Shown piece by piece: positions 31,459-42,390 of a stretch of 64,000 nt of DNA. The stretch's first letter is position 1, and each line of letters opens with the position of its first letter. The translations under genes were made by a program, and so were the position numbers. The notes under the pieces are model-generated. The model searched no databases. It had not been told where the DNA came from and saw only the letters and a program-made list of their open reading frames with translations. Location: the NCBI GenBank assembly GCA_947258405.1, contig CAMYIE010000002.1, forward strand, positions 62,001 through 126,000. The letters are read 5' to 3'. Origin of the DNA: an uncultured Eudoraea sp. Lineage in GTDB: Bacteria; Bacteroidota; Bacteroidia; Flavobacteriales; Flavobacteriaceae.

Positions 31459-33771
31459 ATGGAATTAAAGAATAACCTCAGCACCCAGTCAGGGTGGGAA
31501 ATTATTGAGAATTCATTTAACGAAGAACAACTTGTTACGACCGGCAGCAATTTTATGATCGGCAATGGATATATGGGCTACCGCGGTACTTTCGAGGAGT
31601 GGACAGCAGACCGTTTTGTGGCTTGCATTGTAACCGATACCTGGGACCAGGCCGAGGGCAGTCGCTGGAGCGAGCTGTGTAATGTTCCCAATGGCCTCTT
31701 CACACAACTTTTTTCGAATGGTATGATGATCTCGGCCTTTGACGGGGAAATCGAAGACTACTACCGCGCGCTCGATATGAAGCACGGGCTCAACCAAAGG
31801 AAATTTTTATGGAGTGCCGAAGGTTCTGTGCCAACTATTCTTGAGGTGGAGAAATTTGCGAGCATGAACAATCCACATCTTCTGGTGATGCGGTACAGTT
31901 TTACAGCCAGGGACGATGGGCGTTTCACCCTGCGCACGGGTATAGATGGAAAGGTATGGAGCATCAATGGAGAACACTTCCGGTCTGCCGATTCCCAGCA
32001 GGAAAAAGGATGCCTTTTAATGAAATTACATACCAGTGAGTTGAATACAAAGCTTATTGTTGCCGAGGGGATAATTCTAAAAGGGCCCGATCCCGTTGAG
32101 GATTCGATCGTAGAGGAAGATAACTGCTGTTTAAGAGAATACGTATTCGAATTGGAAAAAAACCAGGAGGTAGTCATGGAGAAAGTCGTCTCCATCACAC
32201 ATGACAATGAGCTCGAAGATCCGCGGGCCACAGCTCTTGATGAGGTATTGGAAGGGCTTGAGAAAGGCTATAACAACTTAAAAGCAGACCACACCAGCCA
32301 TTGGGATAATTTTTGGGATATTTCTGATATTCAGATCGGGGATAATACCGAAGCCCAGATTATCGCCCGTTTTAATATTTATCAGGCCTATATAGCCACA
32401 CCTACCCATGCCAATTTACCTGTTGGAGCTCGAGGCCTATCCTGTCAGGTATATCAGGGTGCAGCCTTCTGGGACCAGGAAACTTTTAACCTGCCAATGT
32501 TCGTCTATACCCATCCCAACATTGCCAACAAACTGGTTTCTTACCGGCACGACACACTTAACGGTGCCAGAAGAAAGGCTAATGATTTGGGATACTATGG
32601 GGCTTTTTATGCCTGGACCAGCGGTAAAACAGGCGATGAACTCTTTCCTGATTATTTCTTCACCGATGTCCTCACAGGCAGACCTATACGAAACCACTTC
32701 AACTGTTGGCAGATCCATATTTCACCGGATGTGGTCTACGGTATCTGGCTTTATTTTGAAGCTACACAAGATTGGGATTTTATGTTGAAATATGGGGCGG
32801 AGGTATTATTTGAAGTAGCGCAATTCCTCGTTTCAAGGGTACATTTCAAGAAAGATAAAAATCGTTACGAATTGATTCGGGTACTGGGGCCAGATGAATA
32901 CCATGAAAATGTAGACAATAATGCCTACACCAATTACCTCAGCAAGTTTTCACTTGAAAAGGCCGCCTGGATTTATGGACAGCTAAAACTGAATGAGCCC
33001 GAAACACTATCAAGATTAATTGATATTACCGGGATCACACCACAATCTGTAGACGAATGGAATGAAATTGCGGAATTACTCTTTATGCCACTTCCTGATC
33101 AGAAGACACATTTGATTGAACAGTTCGATGGCTATTTCAAATTGGAAGATATTCGACCCGATGAGTTAAGAAAAAGACTGATTGATCCTGAGGAATACTG
33201 GGGCTGGCCTAATGGCATCGCCATTGCGACCCAGGTCTTAAAACAAGCCGATGTGATCCAGCTCCTCGCGCTAACCGACAATTTCCCCGAGGAGGTTCTT
33301 CAGGCTAATTATGAATATTACGAGCCACGTACGGAGCACGGTTCGTCATTGAGTCCCAGTGTTCATGCTTTGGTGGCCTGCAAAGCAAATCACCAGGAGG
33401 AAGCTTACCGTTACTTTATAGAAGGCTCAACGATAGACCTGTATAATGCCAGTAAAAAAGTAATGAGCGGTGGTTCTTTTCTCGGGGGCATTCACACGGC
33501 TGCAGCGGGAGGAGTATGGTTGATTATTATTCAGGGCTTTGCCGGGTTTGCACTAAGCGGAAATGGTATCCGTTTTAAACCCGCTCTTCCAGAATCATGG
33601 CGAGACCTCAGCTTCAAATTAAGAATCAAGGAATGCCTTATAGTGGTTGAGATATCAAAGAATCACATCCGCGTTCAAAGCGATCCTGCAAACAAGAAAG
33701 AGATAGAAATTGATCTTGGAGGCGTATCCAAACACCTAAATCCCGGAGAAGAAATCAGTTCTGTATATTGA
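31459..33771 (+). CDS. Glycoside hydrolase family 65 protein (maltose/trehalose-type phosphorylase)
   Basis: 770 residues with the GH65 order: N-terminal beta-sandwich (from IENSFNEEQLVTTGSNFMIGNGYMGYRG), helical linker, (alpha/alpha)6 barrel and small C-terminal beta-sheet domain. The general-acid Glu is Glu480 in VLGPDEYHENVDNN; phosphate-site stretches TEHGSSLSPSVHA and GGIHTAAAGGVW point to a phosphorylase rather than a hydrolase. It would split an alpha-linked disaccharide with inversion to give beta-glucose 1-phosphate. No beta-phosphoglucomutase or sugar transporter is adjacent, so the disaccharide cannot be named. No signal peptide. Confidence 0.92.
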   Translation: MELKNNLSTQSGWEIIENSFNEEQLVTTGSNFMIGNGYMGYRGTFEEWTADRFVACIVTDTWDQAEGSRWSELCNVPNGLFTQLFSNGMMISAFDGEIEDYYRALDMKHGLNQRKFLWSAEGSVPTILEVEKFASMNNPHLLVMRYSFTARDDGRFTLRTGIDGKVWSINGEHFRSADSQQEKGCLLMKLHTSELNTKLIVAEGIILKGPDPVEDSIVEEDNCCLREYVFELEKNQEVVMEKVVSITHDNELEDPRATALDEVLEGLEKGYNNLKADHTSHWDNFWDISDIQIGDNTEAQIIARFNIYQAYIATPTHANLPVGARGLSCQVYQGAAFWDQETFNLPMFVYTHPNIANKLVSYRHDTLNGARRKANDLGYYGAFYAWTSGKTGDELFPDYFFTDVLTGRPIRNHFNCWQIHISPDVVYGIWLYFEATQDWDFMLKYGAEVLFEVAQFLVSRVHFKKDKNRYELIRVLGPDEYHENVDNNAYTNYLSKFSLEKAAWIYGQLKLNEPETLSRLIDITGITPQSVDEWNEIAELLFMPLPDQKTHLIEQFDGYFKLEDIRPDELRKRLIDPEEYWGWPNGIAIATQVLKQADVIQLLALTDNFPEEVLQANYEYYEPRTEHGSSLSPSVHALVACKANHQEEAYRYFIEGSTIDLYNASKKVMSGGSFLGGIHTAAAGGVWLIIIQGFAGFALSGNGIRFKPALPESWRDLSFKLRIKECLIVVEISKNHIRVQSDPANKKEIEIDLGGVSKHLNPGEEISSVY

Positions 33772-33795
33772 TGGCAATTTCAACTGCTATTTGAT

Positions 33796-34710
33796 TTACT
33801 CCCTAACTAGTGGCAAAGTACTACAGCGGAGCAATCCACCCTGTTTCGATACTTCGGAATAGGGAATCTCTTCAACTACAAAGCCCTGGTTTCGCAGCCA
33901 GTTATTGAGTCTGGTAAATTTTTCTTCCGAAACAACAACCTCAGGTGAAATAGAAAAGACATTGCTACACATCTGATACATCTCATCTGCAGTGATCTGG
34001 AATAAATTCTCCGGGCCAAAAAAGTCGACCAGCCAATTATATTCCTCCTCCTTAAGAAAACCCCCTTTATGAATGATGGCTTTATTTTTCCCGATCGGCT
34101 GAAAACAGCAGTCGAGATGCAACGCATTTTCACGAGGATTAACGATGCATTTCCTCAGTTCGAAGGATTTCACCATTTTGTCGGGAAACATCTGTTGTAT
34201 GAATTCTACACCCTCCCAATTGGTACGTGCGGTAATATAATCTGGATAGTCATGCCCTGTATAAGTGCCGATGAATATATGATCGTACCAGGGCATCACA
34301 TCCCCACCTTCAATATGTACTTCATCTGGTGGATAGAGAATGTTTTCTGGTGCGATGATATCCAGGACGTGAAGGATGGCCTCAAATTCTTCCTCCCGAT
34401 GTGGCAGAATATTGGCTTTAATAAGTTTGTCTTCTATTACAAAAGCGATATCCCTGGAAAATATCTGGTTACAGTCCTCTATCAATTCCGGTCTGAATAC
34501 CTCAACCCCATGTTTCCGGAATACCTTGGCAAAAGCTTCCATTTCCGGGATCATATCTTCCTCTTTGGGATAAGTCCCGTTGAGAATATGTTCCAGAGAT
34601 TTGGGATCATAGGCATCTTCGGGGCTTGGAACAGGGCCACTACCTCTGGCAATGCCCAATACAACTGCCTTTAATGGCGAGATTTCGTCAATAACGTTTA
34701 GCTGGAGCAT
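33796..34710 (-). CDS. Amidinotransferase/dimethylarginine dimethylaminohydrolase-like protein
   Basis: 304 residues of the five-bladed beta/alpha propeller (guanidino-modifying) superfamily. Conserved parts are FSRDIAFVI, DEVHIEGGDVMPW, the His region NALHLDCCFQP and the C-terminal GGLLRCSTLPL with the nucleophilic Cys. Substrate may be an arginine derivative. It is the second member of this superfamily in 4.5 kb, on the other side of the GH65 gene, and lies 15 bases downstream of gltA on the same strand. Confidence 0.82.
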   Translation of the reverse strand: MLQLNVIDEISPLKAVVLGIARGSGPVPSPEDAYDPKSLEHILNGTYPKEEDMIPEMEAFAKVFRKHGVEVFRPELIEDCNQIFSRDIAFVIEDKLIKANILPHREEEFEAILHVLDIIAPENILYPPDEVHIEGGDVMPWYDHIFIGTYTGHDYPDYITARTNWEGVEFIQQMFPDKMVKSFELRKCIVNPRENALHLDCCFQPIGKNKAIIHKGGFLKEEEYNWLVDFFGPENLFQITADEMYQMCSNVFSISPEVVVSEEKFTRLNNWLRNQGFVVEEIPYSEVSKQGGLLRCSTLPLVRE

Positions 34711-34725
34711 GGAATGTAAATCGGA

Positions 34726-36009
34726 CTAGCGTTGATCCAGGGTTTTAAAAGACCTGCTGTTCTCACCGATATAGATCTGCCTTGGTCTGCCGATAGGTTC
34801 CATGCGGAGGCGCATTTCCCTCCAATGTGCAATCCAGCCTGGCAACCGCCCCATGGCGAACATCACGGTGAACATCTCCACAGGTATTCCCAGGGCCCGG
34901 TAAATGATACCGGAATAAAAATCAACATTTGGATAAAGCTTACGATCTACAAAATACTGGTCTTCCAGTGCAACCCTTTCCAGGCCTTTAGCCACATCCA
35001 GAATAGGATCTTCTATGCCCAGGTCCCCCAGTACTTCGTCTGCGGCTTGTTTCAGGATTCTGGCTCTGGGGTCAAAGTTTTTATAGACGCGGTGACCGAA
35101 GCCCATCAGTCTGAAGGCATCGTTTTTATCTTTCGCTTTAGCCATATATTTTTCCGTATCCCCATCATCAGCTGCGATCGCCTCAAGCATTTCGAGGACC
35201 GCCTGGTTAGCTCCTCCATGAAGTGGGCCCCATAATGCAGATATTCCTGCGGAAAGCGAAGCAAACAAGCCGGCATGTGAAGAGCCAACTATTCGCACCG
35301 TGGAGGTGGAACAGTTTTGCTCGTGATCAGCATGCAGAATTAGCAATTGGTCAAGGGCTTCTATAACTACCTTGTTCAATTGATACTCCTTGTTAGGCCT
35401 CTTAAACATCATCTTATGCAGGTTTTCCACATAGCCCAGATTATCGTCTCCATACTCAAGTGGCAGACCCATTTTCTTTCGCATAGTCCAGGCCACCAAC
35501 ACCGGGAATTTGGCCATTATACGTACAATGGCATTATACATGGCTTCATCTGAAGCAACGTTTACTGAAGTTGGATTAAAGGCGATCAGTGCACTGGTAA
35601 GTGAACTCAGGACCCCCATGGGATGGGCAGATTTGGGAAATCCGTTGATGATCTTTTTCATCTCTTCATCCACATGAGATTCGTGCTTAATATCCTCATG
35701 AAATTTATGGAGTTCTTCGCGACTAGGTAGTTCCCCGAATATTAGCAGAAAAGCTATCTCAAGAAAATCTGCTTTTTCCGCAAGCTCCTCGATGGCATAA
35801 CCCCGGTATCTCAGAATTCCTTTTTCCCCGTCGAGAAAAGTGATTCCGCTCTCGCAGGAGCCGGTATTTTTATATCCAGGATCCAAAGTGATTAAGCCAC
35901 TGCCGCCGCGGAGTGTTTTGATATTGATTCCCACCTCATTCTCCGTTCCTTCAACAACTGGAAATTCATATTTAGACCCTCTGAATTCGAGTATAGCTTT
36001 ATCTGACAT
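34726..36009 (-). CDS. gltA: Citrate synthase
   Basis: 427 residues, the length of Gram-negative type I (hexameric, NADH-sensitive type) citrate synthases with the small N-terminal beta domain. Catalytic regions are HADHEQNCSTSTVR, GFGHRVYKNFDPRA and the Asp-containing YPNVDFYSGIIYRALG. It condenses acetyl-CoA with oxaloacetate at the entry to the citric acid cycle. The neighbours eno and carA are on the same strand, but a terminator separates eno from gltA. Confidence 0.97.
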   Translation of the reverse strand: MSDKAILEFRGSKYEFPVVEGTENEVGINIKTLRGGSGLITLDPGYKNTGSCESGITFLDGEKGILRYRGYAIEELAEKADFLEIAFLLIFGELPSREELHKFHEDIKHESHVDEEMKKIINGFPKSAHPMGVLSSLTSALIAFNPTSVNVASDEAMYNAIVRIMAKFPVLVAWTMRKKMGLPLEYGDDNLGYVENLHKMMFKRPNKEYQLNKVVIEALDQLLILHADHEQNCSTSTVRIVGSSHAGLFASLSAGISALWGPLHGGANQAVLEMLEAIAADDGDTEKYMAKAKDKNDAFRLMGFGHRVYKNFDPRARILKQAADEVLGDLGIEDPILDVAKGLERVALEDQYFVDRKLYPNVDFYSGIIYRALGIPVEMFTVMFAMGRLPGWIAHWREMRLRMEPIGRPRQIYIGENSRSFKTLDQR

Positions 36010-36245
36010 TTATATGATTTTTGAAGATTGAACAGTATTGTAAAATTAACAAAAACGAAGGAGCTTAACAATTTCAACCGCCTATTTCTCAAACCAGTTT
36101 CGACAGAGGTAACCCAAGTTGCTAAAGTTGAATACGAAAGGAAAAAAATTAAACCTGATAGAGATCCCGAAAGTAATTATCGATCGAACTATAACTAGTT
36201 GGCTCCAAGATACTTTTTTATTTAAAGCGTCGGCAGGGACCCATT

Positions 36246-36280
36246 AAAAAAGCCCTTGTGAATTTCAAGGGCTCTTTATT
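36246..36280 (-). terminator. Hairpin terminator after eno
   Basis: AGCCCTTG (36251-36258) and CAAGGGCT (36266-36273) form an eight-base stem with a seven-base loop, followed on the minus strand by six T. It closes the eno transcript, so gltA needs its own promoter in 36010-36245. Confidence 0.85.
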
Positions 36281-36295
36281 TTATCTAAGAAAAAA

Positions 36296-37585
36296 CTAGC
36301 TTAAATTAAAAGCCTTTTCCCTGGGATAATATGCTGTATCGCCCAACTCTTCTTCTATTCGAAGCAGTTGATTGTATTTTGCCATCCGGTCACTTCTCGA
36401 TGCCGAACCAGTTTTAATCTGTCCGGTATTCAACGCCACGGCAAGATCTGCGATGGTATTGTCTTCTGTTTCACCAGAACGGTGCGACATTACAGAAGTA
36501 TACCCGGCATTTTTGGCCATATTGACAGCATCGATCGTTTCCGAGAGCGTTCCGATCTGATTAACCTTGATCAGTATAGAGTTGGCAATGCCATTCTCTA
36601 TTCCTCTGGATAATCGTTCAACGTTGGTCACATAAAGGTCATCTCCTACCAGCTGAACTTTCTCACCGATCATTTCGGTAAGTACTTTCCAGCCGTCCCA
36701 ATCGTTTTCATCCATACCATCTTCGATGGAAATAATAGGATATTTATCGCATAGTTCGGCAAGATATTTTGCCTGTTCTTCCGAACTTCTTACAGCACCT
36801 TTATCTCCTTCAAACATTGTATAGTCGTATTTGCCATCCTTGTAGAACTCTGCCGCTGCGCAGTCTAAAGCAATCATGACCTCATCGCCAAACTTATAAC
36901 CGGCATTCTCTACCGCCTTACCAATAGTTTCAATGGCATCTTCTGTTCCGTCCAGGCCTGGAGCAAATCCACCTTCATCCCCTACTGCTGTGCTTAGATT
37001 CCGTCCGTGTAGCACTTTTTTCAGGTTATGGAAGATCTCTGTTCCCATCTGAATCGCATGACTGAAGTTTTCTGCCTTAACCGGCATGACCATGAATTCC
37101 TGGAAGGCTATGGGGGCATCCGAATGCGATCCTCCGTTGATGATATTCATCATTGGCACAGGTAAGGTATTAGCACTTACACCTCCTACGTACCTGAAAA
37201 GGGGTAGACCAAGCTCGTTGGCAGCAGCTTTAGCTACGGCCAGAGAAACACCCAAAATAGCATTTGCTCCTAGCCTGGATTTATTCGGTGTCCCATCCAG
37301 GGAGATCATGGTCTGATCGATCAGATTTTGCTCGAACACTACCATTCCTGTAATCTCTTCAGCAATTGCTGTATTCACATTATCTACAGCTTTTCCAACG
37401 GCTTTGCCCATAAAGGCCTTTCCGCCATCGCGCAATTCTACAGCCTCATGCTCTCCTGTGGAGGCTCCTGAAGGAACTGCGGCCCTGCCCAATACTCCAT
37501 TTTCAGTTATCACATCAACTTCAACTGTCGGGTTTCCCCTCGAGTCGAATATCTGTCTGGCGTGGATATCTACAATTATGCTCAT
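36296..37585 (-). CDS. eno: Enolase
   Basis: 429 residues, normal length. [21 protein letters not shown] opens the protein; the metal and catalytic residues lie in [48 protein letters not shown] and [17 protein letters not shown]. It converts 2-phosphoglycerate to phosphoenolpyruvate. The gene has a downstream terminator and a candidate -7 element upstream. Confidence 0.98.
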   Translation of the reverse strand: MSIIVDIHARQIFDSRGNPTVEVDVITENGVLGRAAVPSGASTGEHEAVELRDGGKAFMGKAVGKAVDNVNTAIAEEITGMVVFEQNLIDQTMISLDGTPNKSRLGANAILGVSLAVAKAAANELGLPLFRYVGGVSANTLPVPMMNIINGGSHSDAPIAFQEFMVMPVKAENFSHAIQMGTEIFHNLKKVLHGRNLSTAVGDEGGFAPGLDGTEDAIETIGKAVENAGYKFGDEVMIALDCAAAEFYKDGKYDYTMFEGDKGAVRSSEEQAKYLAELCDKYPIISIEDGMDENDWDGWKVLTEMIGEKVQLVGDDLYVTNVERLSRGIENGIANSILIKVNQIGTLSETIDAVNMAKNAGYTSVMSHRSGETEDNTIADLAVALNTGQIKTGSASRSDRMAKYNQLLRIEEELGDTAYYPREKAFNLS

Positions 37586-37619
37586 AAAAGTTTTGTTTTT
37601 TATAGTTGTAATAGTCTGG

Positions 37620-37627
37620 CAAATATA
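37620..37627 (-). promoter_or_regulatory. Candidate -7 element of eno promoter
   Basis: TATATTTG on the minus strand matches TAnnTTTG, 34 bases upstream of the eno ATG. The -33 region is not a good match. Confidence 0.4.
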
Positions 37628-37686
37628 CGAAAGGGGGTGTTTAATCCTCCTTTTAAAATCATTTCTCTTAGGAAAATAACGATTCC

Positions 37687-38814
37687 TTAAACCAATTGGT
37701 TTTTGCCCACGCTGGTCCTGATCATTTCGAAGAACTGGTCGAAGAGGTAATCCGAATCATGTGGGCCCGGACTGGCCTCGGGATGGTATTGTACGGAGAA
37801 TACCATTTTATCTTTTAGACGAATCCCTGCAACGGTATCATCATTCAGGTGAATATGCGTAATGAGCAGGTCGTTATGGGCTTCGGTTTCTTCCCTGTTG
37901 ATCGCGAAACCGTGGTTCTGAGAGGTGATCTCCCCCCGTCCGGTATTCAGATTGATGACAGGATGATTGATCCCTCTGTGTCCATTATACATTTTATAGG
38001 TCGATATATCGTTGGCCAGCGCCACTACCTGATGTCCGAGGCAAATCCCAAACAAGGGCTTATCGGAGCCTATGATCTTCTTAGCTGAAGCTATAGCATC
38101 ATCTAAAGGTTCGGGATCGCCAGGCCCATTAGAAATGAAATACCCATCGGGCTCCCAACTGCTCATATCCTCGAAAGAAGTATTGTACGGAAACACTTTT
38201 ATGTAAGCATCTCGTTTGGCCAGATTTCTCAAAATATTTTTTTTGATACCGATATCGAGCGCGGCTATTTTATAGCTGGCATTCTCATCGCCAAAATAAT
38301 AGGGCTCCTTTGCTGAAACCTTCGATGCCAATTCCAGTCCCTTCATACCGGGTACATCCTTTAGCTTAGATTTCAGCCCTTCAATATTATCCACATCGGT
38401 CGATATAACGGCATTCATTGCACCATGATCCCTGATATAACTCACCAGAGCCCTTGTATCTACATCGGAAATCGCAAACAGATCATTCTGATCCAGAAAT
38501 TCCAGCAGGCTCATTTGAGCACTGGGTCTGGAATAATCATAACTGAAGTTTTTACAGATCAGCCCAGAGATTTTGATCGAATCCGACTCCACTTCATCGG
38601 GGTTGGTACCGTAATTACCAATATGGGCGTTGGTAGTAACCATAAGTTGTCCGAAGTAGGAAGGGTCGGTAAAAATTTCCTGGTATCCGGTCATTCCGGT
38701 ATTAAAACAAACTTCTCCAAAAGCGGTGCCTTCTTTGTCCCCTACCGATTTACCATAAAATATAGTTCCGTCGGCCAAAAGGATGAGAGCTCGCTTTTTT
38801 GGTTGATACTTCAT
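37687..38814 (-). CDS. carA: Carbamoyl-phosphate synthase small (glutaminase) subunit
   Basis: 375 residues. N-terminal small-subunit domain ([32 protein letters not shown]) and class I glutamine amidotransferase domain with the nucleophile in FGICLGHQ and the [15 protein letters not shown]is-Glu pair. It supplies ammonia to CarB for arginine and pyrimidine synthesis. carB is not adjacent. The rplQ terminator lies just upstream, so carA is transcribed separately from the ribosomal cluster. Confidence 0.97.
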   Translation of the reverse strand: MKYQPKKRALILLADGTIFYGKSVGDKEGTAFGEVCFNTGMTGYQEIFTDPSYFGQLMVTTNAHIGNYGTNPDEVESDSIKISGLICKNFSYDYSRPSAQMSLLEFLDQNDLFAISDVDTRALVSYIRDHGAMNAVISTDVDNIEGLKSKLKDVPGMKGLELASKVSAKEPYYFGDENASYKIAALDIGIKKNILRNLAKRDAYIKVFPYNTSFEDMSSWEPDGYFISNGPGDPEPLDDAIASAKKIIGSDKPLFGICLGHQVVALANDISTYKMYNGHRGINHPVINLNTGRGEITSQNHGFAINREETEAHNDLLITHIHLNDDTVAGIRLKDKMVFSVQYHPEASPGPHDSDYLFDQFFEMIRTSVGKNQLV

Positions 38815-38848
38815 AGTTGCTAAATGATTTTGGTTTCACAAATAAACA

Positions 38849-38885
38849 TAAAAAAAGGATAGACTTGATGGCCTATCCTTTCAAT
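38849..38885 (-). terminator. Terminator of the ribosomal protein supercluster
   Basis: AAAGGATAG (38854-38862) pairs with CTATCCTTT (38873-38881) around a ten-base loop; on the minus strand the stem is followed by a run of T. It lies 28 bases past the rplQ stop and ends the cluster that began at rpsL. Confidence 0.85.
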
Positions 38886-38908
38886 TATTTCAATGTATTA
38901 TAAACATT

Positions 38909-39412
38909 TTACTCTTCGGAATCATCTGTTGTGCCTTCCACAGTTTCCGCCACCGGAGCCGCCGCTTTTTGTCCAGCACGACGCCCACGTCGTGTAGATT
39001 TCTTTTTCTTAGGCTTACCGGCATTGTATAGCTCGTTAAAATCTACCAGCTCGATCATTGCCATATCTGCGTTATCACCCAGACGATTACCGAGTTTGAT
39101 AATCCGGGTATAACCTCCCGGACGATCCCCGACTTTCTCCGAAACCGCACCGAACAACTCGGTAACAGCCTCTTTATCCCTTAAATTCCTATAAGCGATT
39201 CGTCTGTTGTGTGTTCCCTTTTCGGTCGACTGATTATTCTCGGCCTTGGATTTGGTGATCAGTGGCTCTATAAAAAGCTTCAGGGCTTTCGCCTTTGCTA
39301 CCGTGGTATTGATCCGCTTATGTTCGATCAATGAACAGGCCATATTGGCCAGCATCGCCTTCCTATGAGCCGACTTTCTGCCTAAGTGGTTTATCTTCTT
39401 ACCGTGTCTCAT
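38909..39412 (-). CDS. rplQ: Ribosomal protein L17 with extended C-terminus
   Basis: 167 residues. The core [21 protein letters not shown] to about residue 125 is standard L17; the remaining 40 residues form a basic then acidic tail ([13 protein letters not shown]...GTTDDSEE) absent from the 127-residue E. coli protein but usual in Bacteroidota. Last gene of the ribosomal cluster, downstream of rpoA. Confidence 0.97.
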   Translation of the reverse strand: MRHGKKINHLGRKSAHRKAMLANMACSLIEHKRINTTVAKAKALKLFIEPLITKSKAENNQSTEKGTHNRRIAYRNLRDKEAVTELFGAVSEKVGDRPGGYTRIIKLGNRLGDNADMAMIELVDFNELYNAGKPKKKKSTRRGRRAGQKAAAPVAETVEGTTDDSEE

Positions 39413-39462
39413 GGTGTTATTTTGTATTTACGGAGGGCTATCAAAGCCAGTCCGTTACTCAA

Positions 39463-40455
39463 TTAGTCTTTATCCAGTTTATATTTGGAAAGATCCATAC
39501 CGAAGTTGAGTCCTTTGTTGATCACAAGTTCCTCGAGTTCAGTCAGGGACTTTTTTCCAAAGTTCCTAAATTTCATCAGATCGTTCTTATTAAAAGAAAC
39601 CAAATCTCCAAGCGTATCTACTTCTGCTGCTTTTAAGCAATTAAGCGCCCTCACAGAAAGGTCCATATCGACCAACTTAGTTTTAAGTAGTTGTCTCATA
39701 TGCAACGACTCTTCATCATAAGTTTCTGTCTGAGCAATTTCATCTGCCTCCAGCGTGATTCGTTCATCAGAGAAAAGCATAAAATGGTGGATGAGTACCT
39801 TTGCCGCTTCGGTCAGCGCATCCTTAGGATGAATTGAACCGTCGGTCATGATTTCAAACACCAGCTTTTCATAATCGGTTTTCTGCTCAACCCTGAAGTT
39901 TTCGATACTGTACTTCACATTTTTCACCGGGGTAAAAATTGAGTCGACCGCTATACTTCCAAGTGGTGCATTAGATTTCTTGTTCTCCTCCGCTGGTACA
40001 TAACCTCGACCTTTTTCGATGATGATCTCCATATTGATACTCACCTTGGAGTCCATATTACAGATTACCAGGTCTGGGTTTAGAACCTGAAAGCCAGAGA
40101 TAAACTTTTGAAAATCGCCTGCCGTCAACTGGTCTTTGCCACTTACCGAAATCGATACGGTTTCTTCGTTTACATCCTCGATTTGTCTTTTAAATCGCAC
40201 CTGTTTCAGGTTGAGGATCATCTCGGTAACATCTTCAACAACACCCTCAATCACCGAAAATTCGTGTTCTACTTTATCTATACGCACCGAGGTGATTGCA
40301 AATCCTTCAAGGGAAGAAAGCAATACTCTTCTCAATGCGTTTCCGACGGTAAGACCATATCCTGGTTCTAATGGGCGAAATTCGAATTTCCCATCAAAAT
40401 CGGATGAGTCTATCATAATTACCTTATCGGGCTTCTGAAAGTTTAATAATGCCAT
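39463..40455 (-). CDS. rpoA: RNA polymerase alpha subunit
   Basis: 330 residues. N-terminal assembly domain ([24 protein letters not shown]) and C-terminal domain ([40 protein letters not shown]) are both complete. Alpha dimerises to nucleate RNA polymerase and its C-terminal domain contacts upstream DNA. Between rpsD and rplQ as in the alpha operon. Confidence 0.98.
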   Translation of the reverse strand: MALLNFQKPDKVIMIDSSDFDGKFEFRPLEPGYGLTVGNALRRVLLSSLEGFAITSVRIDKVEHEFSVIEGVVEDVTEMILNLKQVRFKRQIEDVNEETVSISVSGKDQLTAGDFQKFISGFQVLNPDLVICNMDSKVSINMEIIIEKGRGYVPAEENKKSNAPLGSIAVDSIFTPVKNVKYSIENFRVEQKTDYEKLVFEIMTDGSIHPKDALTEAAKVLIHHFMLFSDERITLEADEIAQTETYDEESLHMRQLLKTKLVDMDLSVRALNCLKAAEVDTLGDLVSFNKNDLMKFRNFGKKSLTELEELVINKGLNFGMDLSKYKLDKD

Positions 40456-40474
40456 AATTCAGATCAGTGTTGTT

Positions 40475-41080
40475 TTATTTTGAGTATAACTCGACGATTA
40501 ATTGTTCCTTGATATTTTCCGGAATCTGCTCGCGTTCCGGCAAAGACAGAAATGTACCTTCCTTCTTTTCCGAATTCCAGCTGATCCATTCGTAAACCGA
40601 ACTGTTGGCTTCCAGGGCACTATCGATGGCCTGAAGCGACTTAGATTTTTCTCTGACCCCTACAACGTCGCCAGCTTTTAAACTGTAAGAAGGAACATTT
40701 ACTATCTCCCCGTTTACAATAATATGCCTGTGGGAAACCAGTTGTCGGGCTCCACTCCTCGATGTTGAGATTCCCATCCGGTAGACTACATTGTCCAGAC
40801 GAGATTCACATAACTGAAGCAGTACCTCACCGGTTACTCCTTTGCTTCGGTTGGCCTTGGCAAAAAGGTTGCGGAACTGTCGTTCCAAAATACCATAGGT
40901 GTACTTAGCTTTCTGCTTCTCCATCAACTGGATTGCATATTCTGATTTCTTACCCCGGCGTCGGTTGTTGCCGTGATGTCCTGGAGGATAGTTCTTTTTC
41001 TCAAAAGCCTTATCATCTCCAAAAATCGCTTCCCCGAATTTCCGGGCAATTTTACTTTTTGGTCCTGTGTATCTAGCCAT
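40475..41080 (-). CDS. rpsD: Ribosomal protein S4
   Basis: 201 residues. [21 protein letters not shown] and the S4 RNA-binding domain ([33 protein letters not shown]) are typical; the N-terminus lacks the zinc-binding cysteines of the C+ form. A primary 16S rRNA binder that nucleates the small-subunit body. Alpha-operon position between rpsK and rpoA. Confidence 0.98.
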   Translation of the reverse strand: MARYTGPKSKIARKFGEAIFGDDKAFEKKNYPPGHHGNNRRRGKKSEYAIQLMEKQKAKYTYGILERQFRNLFAKANRSKGVTGEVLLQLCESRLDNVVYRMGISTSRSGARQLVSHRHIIVNGEIVNVPSYSLKAGDVVGVREKSKSLQAIDSALEANSSVYEWISWNSEKKEGTFLSLPEREQIPENIKEQLIVELYSK

Positions 41081-41177
41081 TTTCTATTGATTTGAAAGTG
41101 CGATTATGAATTAAGGCGTATCCTTCGATAATCGTAACTACACCCTCGGTGAAAAATAATTTTAGTGATATGATTAA

Positions 41178-41570
41178 TTATACTCTTCTTCTCTTTGCGG
41201 GTCGGCATCCATTATGCGGCAACGGGGTTACGTCTATAATTTCAGCAACCTCAATACCAGAGTTGTGAATGGTACGAATAGCTGATTCCCTGCCATTGCC
41301 CGGACCTTTAACGAAGACCTTAACTTTTCGCAAGCCCGCTTCATGAGCAACTTTAGCACAATCCTCTGCAGCCACCTGAGCAGCATAAGGGGTATTCTTC
41401 TTAGATCCTCTAAATCCCATTTTACCGGCCGAAGACCATGAAATTACATCCCCTTTCTTGTTGGTAAGTGAAATGATGATATTGTTAAAGGATGCTGTGA
41501 TATGTGCTTCACCGGCAGACTCTACAATTACCTTGCGTTTTTTTGTCGATTTAATACTTGACTTTGCCAT
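41178..41570 (-). CDS. rpsK: Ribosomal protein S11
   Basis: 130 residues. Recognised by [16 protein letters not shown], the [13 protein letters not shown] loop and the C-terminal [18 protein letters not shown]. Part of the small-subunit platform near the 16S 3' end. There are about 97 bases to rpsD and 95 to rpsM, wider than elsewhere in the cluster. Confidence 0.98.
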   Translation of the reverse strand: MAKSSIKSTKKRKVIVESAGEAHITASFNNIIISLTNKKGDVISWSSAGKMGFRGSKKNTPYAAQVAAEDCAKVAHEAGLRKVKVFVKGPGNGRESAIRTIHNSGIEVAEIIDVTPLPHNGCRPAKRRRV

Positions 41571-41665
41571 ATTTCTTATGAGTATTGAGCGGTCGGTGCG
41601 GTCTGACAGAATGCCTGGGCATTATACTGTTAACTCAACCCGCGGCCGAGCACTTCGTACTATTA

Positions 41666-42040
41666 CTATTTAGTCGCTATTTTCTTGTTGGCAACTGTTT
41701 TTCGTTTCCCCTTCCTTGTTCTGGAATTATTTTTGGTCTTCTGCCCTCTGAGCGGTAATCCGGTACGGTGACGTATTCCGCGGTAGCAGCCGATATCCAT
41801 CAAACGTTTGATATTGAGTTGTGTTTCCGACCGCAGTTCACCCTCGATTTTATACGCGGAAACTACGTCCCTGATACGCCCGATCTCATCGTCGTTCCAA
41901 TCTGAGACTTTGGTGCCGGCATCGACCTTTGCTTTCTGCAAAATTTCATCGGCCCGGCTCTTGCCAATACCGTAAATATAGGTTAGCCCTATAACTCCTC
42001 TCTTGTGATTTGGTATATCTACACCTGCAATTCTTGCCAT
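41666..42040 (-). CDS. rpsM: Ribosomal protein S13
   Basis: 124 residues. [25 protein letters not shown], the central [27 protein letters not shown] stretch (here [11 protein letters not shown]) and a basic tail identify it. Located in the small-subunit head and contacts tRNA and large-subunit bridges. It follows the tiny rpmJ gene by two bases. Confidence 0.98.
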   Translation of the reverse strand: MARIAGVDIPNHKRGVIGLTYIYGIGKSRADEILQKAKVDAGTKVSDWNDDEIGRIRDVVSAYKIEGELRSETQLNIKRLMDIGCYRGIRHRTGLPLRGQKTKNNSRTRKGKRKTVANKKIATK

Positions 42041-42042
42041 AA

Positions 42043-42159
42043 TTATCCTTGTCTTTGTTTAAATCTAGGATTCTTTTTGTTGATCACGTATAATCTGCCC
42101 TTTCTGCGTACAATTTTGCATTCGGCACTTCTCTTCTTTATGGATGCTCTAACTTTCAT
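42043..42159 (-). CDS. rpmJ: Ribosomal protein L36 (zinc-free form)
   Basis: A 38-residue protein, [19 protein letters not shown] onward to FKQRQG, translated from an ATG at 42159. Of the zinc ligands seen in the E. coli form (Cys11, Cys14, Cys27, His33) only Cys14 remains; the others are Ser, Asn and Phe. This is the C- type of L36. It sits between infA and rpsM as usual. Confidence 0.96.
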   Translation of the reverse strand: MKVRASIKKRSAECKIVRRKGRLYVINKKNPRFKQRQG

Positions 42160-42171
42160 CTCAGCTATATC

Positions 42172-42387
42172 TTAATATCTATATGTTATTCTAGCCTTTG
42201 TTAAATCGTACGGGCTCATTTCCAATTTCACCTTATCCCCGGGCAGTAATTTGATATAATGCATACGCATCTTCCCGGAAATATGTGCGGTAACCACATG
42301 GCCGTTTTCCAATTCTACGCGGAACATAGCATTGGAAAGCGCTTCGATGATCGTACCGTCTTGTTCTATCGGTGCTTGTTTAGCCAT
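42172..42387 (-). CDS. infA: Translation initiation factor IF-1
   Basis: 71 residues. The OB-fold is complete: [56 protein letters not shown] split across five strands. It occupies the ribosomal A site during initiation. It lies directly after secY, with no adk or map gene between them. Confidence 0.97.
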   Translation of the reverse strand: MAKQAPIEQDGTIIEALSNAMFRVELENGHVVTAHISGKMRMHYIKLLPGDKVKLEMSPYDLTKARITYRY

Positions 42388-42390
42388 ATA

